The notes beneath the pieces were generated by a model. The model was not told where the DNA came from and ran no database searches. It worked only from the letters and a program-made list of their open reading frames with translations. 64,000 bases of DNA. It comes from Paucisalibacillus algeriensis. GTDB taxonomy: Bacteria > Bacillota > Bacilli > Bacillales > Amphibacillaceae. Below are positions 33,736-41,428 of the stretch, piece after piece (the first letter of the stretch is position 1; every line of letters starts with the position of its first letter). Location: positions 620,001 to 684,000 of the forward strand of contig NZ_CBYO010000022.1 of the NCBI RefSeq assembly GCF_000577245.1, given 5' to 3'. The translations under genes were made by a program, and so were the position numbers.

Positions 33736-34254
33736 CTATTTTAAAATACCTAAATACGAAACCCAAGGCCCTACATCCGTTCTATATCTATTAGCCATTA
33801 CCCGCACAATTTGAGCAATATGAGTTAAATCATGAACGACCCAGGTAGAGAGTAATTGCTTGAGCGTTACTTCGCCAAATTCAGGATGTATACCCGTTAA
33901 GTCAAAGTTGGATTCAGAGTCTATAAGGGTTTTTAGTTTTTCTAAACTTTCTGCCCTTATTACTTTAAATTCCTCCAATTTTTCCTCGATAGTTCTTTCA
34001 GGCTTTTGAAGATGGGAAAATCGATCATATGGCGGAAAATGACTGTCTCTTTCTGTAAGAATAATAGATTCTACTCTCGGAATCCAATCGGTCTTATCCC
34101 CTTCAATTAAATGGTCTACTATTTGTGAAGCATTCCATGTCCCTTCACCCTCATGACACTGGAGCCAATCATCCGATAACCTCGATAGAAAGTATTCGAG
34201 TGTTTTTGGTGTTCTTTCTAAAACTTCTATTGCCTCATACAAATTAAAGTTCAT
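33736..34254 (-). CDS. DinB-family protein
   Basis: 172 residues, a DinB/YfiT four-helix bundle. EGTWNASQIVDHLIEGDKTDWIP and LLSTWVVHDLTHIAQIVRVMANRY place His residues at the usual metal-triad positions (first motif His, then HDLxH). The family includes thiol-dependent S-transferases such as bacillithiol transferases; the substrate is unknown. A second DinB protein is at 61725. ATG follows AAGGGGGAAATG. Confidence 0.88.
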   Translation of the reverse strand: MNFNLYEAIEVLERTPKTLEYFLSRLSDDWLQCHEGEGTWNASQIVDHLIEGDKTDWIPRVESIILTERDSHFPPYDRFSHLQKPERTIEEKLEEFKVIRAESLEKLKTLIDSESNFDLTGIHPEFGEVTLKQLLSTWVVHDLTHIAQIVRVMANRYRTDVGPWVSYLGILK

Positions 34255-34339
34255 GCCATTTCCCCCTTTAAATAACTACTTTTAAATCATTATACTGTTT
34301 GCTATTAAGTATTTATACTTCATTTGAAAAGAAAAGAAT

Positions 34340-34369
34340 CTAGGACAATACTTATAAATATTGTCCTAG
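34340..34369 (-). terminator. Terminator of the TetR-FtsX-ATPase unit
   Basis: CTAGGACAATA and TATTGTCCTAG form a perfect 11-base stem with an 8-base loop, followed on the minus strand by ATTCTTTTCTTTTC. It lies 60 bases after the 34430 stop. Confidence 0.75.
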
Positions 34370-34429
34370 TCACTTTAAATAATTTTAGATATTAGATAGC
34401 CGATACTAAGTATTATTTAAGGTATTCCA

Positions 34430-35188
34430 CTATATTCCAATTTCTCTCATCTTCATTGTAACTTTCTCAACCCTACTATCCCAATCCTTACCATCAAATT
34501 TGGAAAGCTTCATTTCGCTCAAGATAGCTCCATCACGCATAAACATAATTCTCTCCGTTCTTGCTGCAACATTTGCATCGTGAGTTACTAACATGATTGC
34601 GGTACCTTCTGCATTTATTTCAGAAAAAATGTCCATAATTTCATGAGCTGATTTTGAGTTCAGTGCACCTGTTGGCTCGTCTCCAAAAAGAATTTTCGGG
34701 CTATTCATAAGCGCTCGACATATACCTGCACGCTGAAGCTGACCACCTGAAACCTGTGTGATATCACGATTTTCAAGATCTGCTATACCTACTCTTTTCA
34801 TAAGAGTCTTAGCCTTCGCGGAAATAGTAGTCGTATTTTTTCTATTATCTCTTACAGATGGTAGAATAATATTATCTAGGATGTTCAGGTTTTTCAGCAT
34901 CGTTGGCTGTTGAAAAACAAATCCCATTTTTGTTCGACGGATATCAGAAAGTTCTTTCTCTCCTAGCCCTGACAAATTCTTACCATCGAAAACGACCTTG
35001 CCACCATCCACACTGTCCATTCCACTCAGCGCAAACATCAGTGTTGATTTCCCTGAACCGGATGGTCCCATAACTGCAACAAACTCGCCCTCATTAATTT
35101 CTGCAGATACTCCGTCAAGAACCTTGTGCTTTTCATCGCCCTCCCCGAAAGATTTTACTATATGCTCACCGATAATAATTTTATTCAA
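34430..35188 (-). CDS. ABC transporter ATP-binding protein (MacB/LolD type)
   Basis: 252 residues with Walker A GPSGSGKST, Q-loop VFQQPTMLKNLNILDN, signature VSGGQLQRAGICRAL, Walker B ILFGDEPTGALN and switch His VTHD. The GDEPTGALN variant is typical of ATPases that pair with FtsX-like permeases (bacitracin or lantibiotic export and sensing, lipoprotein transport). It begins with TTG after AAAGGAGTG, 6 bases after the permease stop, so both are co-transcribed. Cytoplasmic side of the membrane complex. Confidence 0.94.
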   Translation of the reverse strand: MNKIIIGEHIVKSFGEGDEKHKVLDGVSAEINEGEFVAVMGPSGSGKSTLMFALSGMDSVDGGKVVFDGKNLSGLGEKELSDIRRTKMGFVFQQPTMLKNLNILDNIILPSVRDNRKNTTTISAKAKTLMKRVGIADLENRDITQVSGGQLQRAGICRALMNSPKILFGDEPTGALNSKSAHEIMDIFSEINAEGTAIMLVTHDANVAARTERIMFMRDGAILSEMKLSKFDGKDWDSRVEKVTMKMREIGI

Positions 35189-35194
35189 AAGCTT

Positions 35195-37501
35195 TCACTC
35201 CTTTATGTTTTCGGATATTTTTATTTTCCCTGCACCCGATGTACCGATTAATGTAGCAATCAGTACTGCACATATCATTAAAAGCGGACTAAATAGATAT
35301 GCTGATAGCGGATTGATCGTAAAACTAAAAGTCGACGCTCCAAAAGAGGATATCACAACGCCCGCAAGCATCTCTCCAAGTGTATTCGCTAAAAGCGTAC
35401 CGAGAATAATACCGACAAGCAACACGAAAACAGAGCGCGAAACATACTGTACCGTAACATCCGAGTTCGTGAATCCAAGCGACTTCATGACAGCAATGGA
35501 ATATTTGTCCTTTGCAACAAGCATTTTCATAAATAACAATGTAACCAATACCATAATAGCCAGTGCAATAGCAATAGAAGCGTAGGAAGCCATTTCGACA
35601 GAACTTATGGTCGAGCCAAGGGTTTGAGAAACAAATTCATCAATATCAGAAGCCTTCGCGAAGTCAAATTCATTTGAATATGTTAATACCTTGCTGTCGA
35701 CAAGAGATTCATCTGAAAGTTCAACACAGACGATGGTCCATATGATGCTAGCCGAATTGTCGTTAAATACACCCTTTGCAGTTTTACCTCCGTTCGTAAC
35801 ATCGGAGTATAATCCGGTTACTGTAAGAGCTTTCTCCTTACCATCAATCACTAGTGTAATAATATCTCCGACCTTCTTACTCATCTCACTAGCATTTATG
35901 TCGGAAAGTGCAATTTCGTCATCACGAGCAGGCGCTCTTCCCTCTGAATATGCTATAGGAAATAACGAGTGGTCACCGAGTTCAACTTTTATATTTTCTT
36001 CTGACCCATTACTAGTTTTTACTTTAAAAGTCTTTGTTGTCATCACTGTATACTTTGAAACATCATTATCACTGTCTATCGTCTGCACAATTTCTTCCGT
36101 TTGGTCTGCATTATTGGTCTGAATGCGTAGATCATAGTTACCAATCCCCATATATTGGATGAAGCCTTTGGAAGAAATCGTGTTATATAGGTTCTGTGGA
36201 ACAATAATGATAAATGCCGAAATTACTAAAACTACTAAACTGGTAACATAAAGTTTTTTCCTTGTTAGAACATCTTTAATTCCTAGAAAAATATTCGTAT
36301 TAAAGAGCTTGTTTCTGTTCAGGTTAAAGCGTTTTGCGTAAACCGTTTTCTCCTGGGATATGCCAAATCGTATTGCCTCCGCAGCAGATATTTTCTTGAA
36401 GCGCTTCAATACTCTGTTTACATAGAGAATGATTACAAGGAATACAAGGAGGATACCGAATATCCCGAAAATTAAACCCAAAGACGATTTTTCACTTTCC
36501 CCCATAAACAGACGAATATTTTCAAGTAGTATACCTTTGAATATAAAAGAGAGAATGATTCCGAGAATACTTCCTACAGCTGCAATCACTGCGTATTTCG
36601 CAAGATAAATCTTCTTTATATCAGAAAGACGAAGCCCTATTGCTTTCATCACACCAATTTCACGGTAATCATCTTCAATTTTTGCCAGTAGTGTAAAGCG
36701 AATGCTCATTAATGCTATTACGACGACAAGTACGCTTACAAGAAGGATAACTGCAATCATCATTCCATCAGAAATAGCATTCATTGTTTTGAACAACGTA
36801 TATGTAACTGTTGGCCCATTTGCTTCAAGCCCTTCGGAAGCATAGGCTGTTTCAAATTCGCCTATTGCTGAGTAATCATTTAATCTAAACTCAATCAAAT
36901 ACTCCATACTTCCATGGTCTTTTAATTCAGCGAAATCATGGTTACTTACTAAAAATCGCTTTGATGCGGAAAGCGATGAATTCATGGTCGAATCACGGAG
37001 AAATCCCGCAACGGTAAATTCCTTTCCGCTTATTAGGGCCTTGTCACCGACCTTAGTTGTGTTGTCCTTCATATAGGTAACTGGAACGTAAATCTCACCA
37101 TCGGTTACCTTGATAATATCTCCTTTAAGATCAAGAAGATAATCGAATTTATCATTCTGTATACTAAGGCCATTATCCTGAACACTATGGGCAAGTGAAT
37201 TATTACCCAGATTGATTTGTGTGCCATCTATGTTGAGAAATTCAACCACTTGATAGTCATCAACATTACTATTCTCTTTGGAAAAAGCTGCAAGTCTCTC
37301 TCTATCAATTTCACCGGAATGCATCTGCATAAAATGCGGAGTTTTGGCTTGTGTCATTAGGTTATCTAAGGCTCCAGAAAGATTGACAACTAGTATCGCT
37401 GCTAGTGATACAAGCATAGCCGCAGCAGCAACAAATATCACCGTTGTCAGTGTTATTAATTTACTCTTTAACATATCATTGCGGATTATTCTGTTATACA
37501 T
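35195..37501 (-). CDS. FtsX-type ABC permease
   Basis: 768 residues. An N-terminal membrane helix, a large extracytoplasmic domain (about 40-230), an FtsX block of three helices with IGVMKAIGLRLSDIKKIYLAKY, a middle helix, a second external domain and a C-terminal FtsX block with SIAVMKSLGFTNSDVTVQYVSR. This duplicated architecture is that of MacB/LolC-like or peptide-antibiotic ABC permeases that move substrates off the membrane. It overlaps no neighbour; TetR upstream and the ATPase downstream form one unit. ATG follows AGAGGTGGC. Confidence 0.93.
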   Translation of the reverse strand: MYNRIIRNDMLKSKLITLTTVIFVAAAAMLVSLAAILVVNLSGALDNLMTQAKTPHFMQMHSGEIDRERLAAFSKENSNVDDYQVVEFLNIDGTQINLGNNSLAHSVQDNGLSIQNDKFDYLLDLKGDIIKVTDGEIYVPVTYMKDNTTKVGDKALISGKEFTVAGFLRDSTMNSSLSASKRFLVSNHDFAELKDHGSMEYLIEFRLNDYSAIGEFETAYASEGLEANGPTVTYTLFKTMNAISDGMMIAVILLVSVLVVVIALMSIRFTLLAKIEDDYREIGVMKAIGLRLSDIKKIYLAKYAVIAAVGSILGIILSFIFKGILLENIRLFMGESEKSSLGLIFGIFGILLVFLVIILYVNRVLKRFKKISAAEAIRFGISQEKTVYAKRFNLNRNKLFNTNIFLGIKDVLTRKKLYVTSLVVLVISAFIIIVPQNLYNTISSKGFIQYMGIGNYDLRIQTNNADQTEEIVQTIDSDNDVSKYTVMTTKTFKVKTSNGSEENIKVELGDHSLFPIAYSEGRAPARDDEIALSDINASEMSKKVGDIITLVIDGKEKALTVTGLYSDVTNGGKTAKGVFNDNSASIIWTIVCVELSDESLVDSKVLTYSNEFDFAKASDIDEFVSQTLGSTISSVEMASYASIAIALAIMVLVTLLFMKMLVAKDKYSIAVMKSLGFTNSDVTVQYVSRSVFVLLVGIILGTLLANTLGEMLAGVVISSFGASTFSFTINPLSAYLFSPLLMICAVLIATLIGTSGAGKIKISENIKE

Positions 37502-37558
37502 ATGCCACCTCTGTTTCTATGTCTAGTGTAGAATCTACTAATTTATTTATCTCTACCT

Positions 37559-38191
37559 TTATTCCTCGCTGCCAAATATCTGAATAACTTCCATAAGACT
37601 ACCGCTCTCGGTACCGAGCATCCTTTCTGCGTTAAAAACAAAAGCCTGGATACGGCGAACTCGCTCTTCAGTTGTCATTTCCACCATATCATCATCAAAA
37701 ACAGTATTCATATAAGTCACAATCATCTCCATGCACTCATAGGGATACGGTGTGTTAAATTCCCCCTGTTCAATGCCCTCTTGAATTATATCCGCCATGA
37801 TAGGTGTCACACCATTGATGATTACCTTTTGTATTTTCTGATGCATTAACGCATTCTGTGGCTTGTGAATATGCTCCATAATTTCTTTGCTACTCCCACC
37901 ACTTAAATTAAGTGATAGAACGACACGAACAATTCGTTCCATAATAGGAATACGATTGTCGGCTGCAATTTTGTTTGCAGTGTCTAGAAGCTGATTGCTA
38001 TACCTTTCAATCAATGCATCCATTAGGTCTTCCTTTGATTTGAAATAATAATATAGTGTTCCGCGTGCAATTCCGACTTTATCGAGAATATCGTTTGTCG
38101 TAGTACCATCAAATCCCTTTTGACCAAAAAGCTCATCCACCGCATCAAGTATTTCATTTTTACGGATATCAGGCTTTTTAACTACTCTCAA
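37559..38191 (-). CDS. TetR/AcrR-family repressor
   Basis: 210 residues. The N-terminal helix-turn-helix is canonical (RKNEILDAVDELFGQKGFDGTTTNDILDKVGIARGTLYYYFKSKEDLMDALI). The C-terminal ligand domain is divergent. TTG at 38191 follows GGAGGTGATAG. A perfect palindrome GACAGAC-A-GTCGGTC type site lies 20 bases upstream, so it most probably represses itself together with the FtsX-ATPase transporter behind it. Confidence 0.92.
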   Translation of the reverse strand: MRVVKKPDIRKNEILDAVDELFGQKGFDGTTTNDILDKVGIARGTLYYYFKSKEDLMDALIERYSNQLLDTANKIAADNRIPIMERIVRVVLSLNLSGGSSKEIMEHIHKPQNALMHQKIQKVIINGVTPIMADIIQEGIEQGEFNTPYPYECMEMIVTYMNTVFDDDMVEMTTEERVRRIQAFVFNAERMLGTESGSLMEVIQIFGSEE

Positions 38192-38210
38192 TTTACTATC
38201 ACCTCCTACC

Positions 38211-38225
38211 GACCGACTGTCTGTC
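38211..38225 (-). promoter_or_regulatory. TetR operator
   Basis: GACCGACTGTCTGTC reads GAC-n-GAC-n-GTC-n-GTC, symmetrical about the central base. It lies between a TATTATA -10-like box (minus strand, 38226-38234) and the ribosome binding site of the TetR gene, covering the expected transcription start. Confidence 0.75.
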
Positions 38226-38320
38226 TATAATAGAATAGCACTATATTATGTAGAATTTATGTATTTATTGTAAAAAATTTGTAAATTCAATATTGTGTTG
38301 CACACCTTTTATAGAAAGAG

Positions 38321-38348
38321 AGGCCCTTGGATTTACACCCAAGAGCCT
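38321..38348 (-). terminator. Terminator of the PadR operon
   Basis: On the minus strand AGGCTCTTGG and CCAAGGGCCT pair over 10 positions (one G-U) with an 8-base loop, followed by CTCTTTCT. Located 53 bases after the 38402 stop. Confidence 0.6.
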
Positions 38349-38401
38349 GAATCGATTTATAATTAATTTGGATAAATACTATCAGGAAGCCATAAACACC
38401 T

Positions 38402-39034
38402 CTAAACTAACTTACGATAGTAGAAATAATACATACTCAAAGGCCACCATAAAACGGCAAAGATTGGATAAATAGCCCAGATGGCATTTGGTGAGTAGAA
38501 AATATTAACACTGATAAAAAACAGACTAATGAATAGTGCTGCACTTATAGAAAAGGCAAAACTAGATTTTCTCTCGATGTGATAGATGGTCAGCGGCCAC
38601 CATAGGATAACAAATGCCGGAAACATGGCCCATGGATTCGATGGGGCTAGATTAATATTTAAGAAAACGTAATAAAGGATAAATAGAATACTTATTGAGC
38701 TGGCTACAAACATATTAGCATTCCGTTTTCCTAGAATGGAGATAATGGGCCATAATACAATAGGTGCAGCAGCATATAAAACCCATGGATATCCTGGTGT
38801 TTTTATGCTATTTTCCATTATTAAAAAGACTAAAATAATGAAACTACCGACCATCGAAAACAGGATGTGTTTTTTCTCAAAGATGCAGTAAAGTCCCAGC
38901 GGCAATAATAACAGCAAAACAGTAGGATATATAAACCAAGGATACTCCTCACTTGTTATAAAGTTAACAACGATTAAAAATATGATTGTTATCGTAGAGC
39001 CTGTAGCAACAAAACCCCATTGATATTTTTTCAT
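38402..39034 (-). CDS. Membrane protein made of four two-helix repeats
   Basis: 210 residues, about eight membrane helices arranged as four repeats. Each ends in a variant of P-x-x-W-x-x-(Y/F)-P-x-x-x-x-L-W-W-P-L (EYPWFIYPTVLLLLLPLGLY, GYPWVLYAAAPIVLWPIIS, NPWAMFPAFVILWWPLTIY, AIWAIYPIFAVLWWPLSMY). The same unit occurs once in the neighbouring 39036 gene. I know such '2TM' segments only as unassigned domains. It is the last gene of the PadR operon. ATG follows AAAGGGGGGAG. Confidence 0.75.
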   Translation of the reverse strand: MKKYQWGFVATGSTITIIFLIVVNFITSEEYPWFIYPTVLLLLLPLGLYCIFEKKHILFSMVGSFIILVFLIMENSIKTPGYPWVLYAAAPIVLWPIISILGKRNANMFVASSISILFILYYVFLNINLAPSNPWAMFPAFVILWWPLTIYHIERKSSFAFSISAALFISLFFISVNIFYSPNAIWAIYPIFAVLWWPLSMYYFYYRKLV

Positions 39035-39035
39035 G

Positions 39036-39461
39036 TTACTCCCCCCTTTTTAATTTTAACCACCGATAATACATCGACAAAGGCCACCATAGAACTGCAA
39101 ATGTTGGATATACAAACCAGATGACCTGAGGACTATAATAAAAGTTAATAAAAGTAAACAATCCAATAATCAACAAACTTCCCCAAATGGAATATTCTAA
39201 GCTCAGTTTTCTATTTTTCAAAACACTTGGTTTCCTGACAGATAATTCTGCAGAAACCCCAAGTTCTTTTTTCAATTCATCAATATCTCCAAATTCAACA
39301 ATTGCTTTATTAATGGCATCTTCTTCTTCCTTTCCCTGCTCGATTAAGTCCCAGACCTTCTCTTCCAGATTTTGTAGCACTTCCTGTACGACAACCTCTT
39401 TTCGATCACTATCCGGAACGTCCTTAAACAAATCGTTCACATGCTGAGTTAACTTTTTCAA
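39036..39461 (-). CDS. Permease-prefix domain protein with one two-helix unit
   Basis: 141 residues. The first 75 residues are a cytoplasmic helical domain (VQEVLQNLEEKVWDLIEQGKEEEDAINKAIVEFGDIDEL), which matches the 'permease prefix' domain that often follows PadR regulators. The rest is one 2TM unit with VIWFVYPTFAVLWWPLSMYY. TTG at 39461 overlaps the stop of the PadR gene (TTGA), so translation is coupled. Function unknown; PadR partners of this kind are usually involved in envelope stress or drug response. Confidence 0.82.
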   Translation of the reverse strand: MKKLTQHVNDLFKDVPDSDRKEVVVQEVLQNLEEKVWDLIEQGKEEEDAINKAIVEFGDIDELKKELGVSAELSVRKPSVLKNRKLSLEYSIWGSLLIIGLFTFINFYYSPQVIWFVYPTFAVLWWPLSMYYRWLKLKRGE

Positions 39462-39787
39462 TTCAATCCCTCCATAAATATATCAATTACATCCTTCAAT
39501 TCTTTCCATTCTTCAACTGTCTCTTTAAAGTAGGCTTTTCCCAGTGTGGTAATGCGGTAATACTTCCTTTTGCCACCCTTAGATTCATTTCCAAAGTACG
39601 ATTCAATTAATTCTTTTTTCTCCAATCGTTGAAAAACAGCATACAGTGTCGCTTCTTTAATCTCGAATCGCTGATTTGTGCGGCGTGCAATCTCCTTCGA
39701 AATATCATAGCCATATCGATCCTTTTCTAAGATTAACCGCAAAATAATGGAATCCAAATGTCCACGAATAATATCACTTCTAATCAA
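39458..39787 (-). CDS. PadR-family repressor
   Basis: 109 residues. IIRGHLDSIILRLILEKDRYGYDISKEIARRTNQRFEIKEATLYAVFQRLEKKELIESYF is the PadR winged helix, with a short C-terminal dimerisation helix (subfamily 2). It begins with TTG after AAAGGAGCAG and overlaps the next gene by 4 bases. The promoter upstream is fully consensus and is flanked by a perfect 9-base inverted repeat, consistent with autorepression. Confidence 0.93.
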   Translation of the reverse strand: MIRSDIIRGHLDSIILRLILEKDRYGYDISKEIARRTNQRFEIKEATLYAVFQRLEKKELIESYFGNESKGGKRKYYRITTLGKAYFKETVEEWKELKDVIDIFMEGLN

Positions 39788-39834
39788 GTTACTGCTCCTT
39801 TCTCCAAAGTACTTTGCCTCATAGAGTTCTATCT

Positions 39835-39866
39835 GATAGAGTAATTATATGTTAATGTACTCTATC
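39835..39866 (-). promoter_or_regulatory. Probable PadR operator
   Basis: GATAGAGTA (39835-39843) and TACTCTATC (39858-39866) form a perfect 9-base dyad that encloses the -10 box. Further partial copies (ATAGAGTTCTATC) follow towards the gene. PadR proteins bind such spaced dyads over promoters. Confidence 0.7.
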
Positions 39867-39872
39867 TGTCAA
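39844..39872 (-). promoter_or_regulatory. Consensus sigma-A promoter of the PadR operon
   Basis: On the minus strand TTGACA (39872-39867), 17 bases, TATAAT (39849-39844). Both hexamers and the spacing are exact consensus, which fits a strong promoter held down by a repressor. Confidence 0.88.
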
Positions 39873-40052
39873 AGTAATTTTTATTTATTTGCAAATAATT
39901 TGCAAACTAGTGCAAACTGTATGTAAATCTTTATATTATACAGCACTGCGCATTTCTTATCTAACATGCTTCAATGAATGGACAAGCGCCCCAAACAAGC
40001 AATTGTAATCCATCCCCTTAGATGCTTGAGCATAACAGGTTCAGTTTTGAGT

Positions 40053-40095
40053 AAAAAAGTAGAGGTACGATTCACAAATGGATTCGTACCTCTAC
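40053..40095 (-). terminator. Rho-independent terminator of the hydrolase gene
   Basis: On the minus strand GTAGAGGTACGA and TCGTACCTCTAC form a 12-base perfect stem (extendable inside) followed by six T, 60 bases after the 40157 stop. Confidence 0.9.
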
Positions 40096-40156
40096 GTGTA
40101 TACTATTATTTAGGTTATTTTTCAAACGCAGTTTCATAGATTATATGTATTTTTAT

Positions 40157-40708
40157 TTATAAATTCCTTATATCCTGAATTAGTGTTGGTAAACCGTGAT
40201 GAAATAAATGCTGTTCACCTTCAAGTTCTCTAATGATTGATTGTGGAAGCTTTTCTACGTATGCTACATGATGTGAAAAAGGTACTATTTTCTCATCACG
40301 ACTATGATAAAGAAACAAATGGGGTATAGCATGGAGGTGCTGTTCAAAATTACTTTGAAGGATAAAATCCTTTAATTGCCAATTTTTATCATATCCCCAA
40401 AATGGTGCTGCAATAACAAACAAGCCCGATAATTTAAAATTGAAGGTTTCTTCTGCAAGATATTTTATTAGTACAGATCCACCTAATGAATGACCAACTA
40501 AAATGACCTCTCCTGTTAATTTACTAAATTCCTTATCAAGCTGTTCTTTCCAAGGTAAATACTTAGGATTTACTGGTTCAGGCATATTAGGATGTATAAC
40601 TTGGTAATTATCACTTAGCTCTTTTTTGAGATAGGTTATAAAGTTACTACTTCCATGTTTTGGTCCTTGTGGTCCAGCACTATGTATAAACAGCACGGTC
40701 CTTTTCAT
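40157..40708 (-). CDS. RBBP9/YdeN-like alpha/beta hydrolase
   Basis: 183 residues of compact alpha/beta hydrolase fold. The nucleophile elbow is GHSLGGS, with the Asp in HSRDEKIVPF and the terminal His in EGEQHLFHHG, so the Ser-Asp-His triad is complete. TVLFIHSAGPQG at the start forms the oxyanion loop. Family members include RBBP9/YdeN serine hydrolases, mostly with unknown natural substrate. ATG follows GAAGGGAGTTG. Monocistronic with terminator. Confidence 0.9.
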   Translation of the reverse strand: MKRTVLFIHSAGPQGPKHGSSNFITYLKKELSDNYQVIHPNMPEPVNPKYLPWKEQLDKEFSKLTGEVILVGHSLGGSVLIKYLAEETFNFKLSGLFVIAAPFWGYDKNWQLKDFILQSNFEQHLHAIPHLFLYHSRDEKIVPFSHHVAYVEKLPQSIIRELEGEQHLFHHGLPTLIQDIRNL

Positions 40709-40967
40709 AATTACAACTCCCTTCTATACTTAGAATTACAAAAATAAAATAAGAATGCATCAAAAATAAGCAATATGCTTTCACAAACACTATATTAAGT
40801 CTAACATAATTTACTAAGTGATTTTACTATTCTTTTTTTTCTTACTACTTAGGATCTATATTATTGTTATTTTCTATATAAAATGGGATGCTAATAGCAC
40901 CCCATTAATTGATGTTCCTTTACTTATTGCGTTCCATAACCGAAACTGTTTGTTTTTTAATTGTATT

Positions 40968-41099
40968 TTACGTACGCTTTTTCTTTTTTCTTGAAGAATC
41001 TACCTTCTTACTTCCCGTTTCCCTTGTTGTCGTTCCTTGACCTTCAATTTCTGGTGAACTTAAGCCATTTGTTAAGGGATTAGCTTTTCTTTTTGACAT
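40968..41099 (-). CDS. YuzL-like small protein
   Basis: 43 residues from ATG at 41099, preceded by GGAGGTGAATCGTGT. The product is basic and disordered: MSKRKANPLTNGLSSPEIEG, then QGTTTRETGSKK and a poly-Lys/Arg tail. LSSPEIxGQGTTxRETGSKK fits the YuzL family of Bacillus, small proteins of spore formers without a known function; the family match is from memory. Antisense to it lies a spurious longer frame. Confidence 0.7.
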   Translation of the reverse strand: MSKRKANPLTNGLSSPEIEGQGTTTRETGSKKVDSSRKKKKRT

Positions 41100-41412
41100 A
41101 CACGATTCACCTCCATGTATAGTATTTCTGAAAATAGTGTAATTATGTTTGATAATTGGCAGCCAAGAAGCTGACGTGGATTATACATAAAGATGTAAAC
41201 CAGTAGTAAATGAGAATAGAAAAAAGCACACCCCCATAAATAGGAATATGCTTTAGTATTTAATATTTCATTGAAATCATTCGAAAAGTTAATAACAAGC
41301 AATTAACCGTCATTTTGATTAAACATATATCACTGTATACCTCTAATTGTTTCAAACTTGACAACACTTCGCTTTTTAATCAATTAACAACGCATTCAAC
41401 ATTATTCGAGAA

Positions 41413-41425
41413 GTGCCAGGCACCG
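41413..41425 (+). repeat. Short intergenic repeat (GTGCCAGGCACCG)
   Basis: A palindromic relative of the 22041/22651 repeat, located just downstream of the fruA stop. It is probably part of a family dispersed between genes; too short to classify further. Confidence 0.4.
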
Positions 41426-41428
41426 TAT

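Larger units (their letters stand above)
39788..40156. other. Intergenic region: PadR operon promoter and hydrolase terminator
   Basis: 369 bases. They contain the PadR promoter with its operator (39835-39872) and the terminator of the hydrolase gene (40053-40095). In between I see no ORF with a ribosome binding site and no other dyad. Confidence 0.6.

Noticed and set aside
41072-41302. 76-codon minus-strand frame upstream of the YuzL-like gene
   Set aside because: It overlaps the YuzL-like frame, which has the GGAGGTG site and family resemblance; the longer frame has neither.
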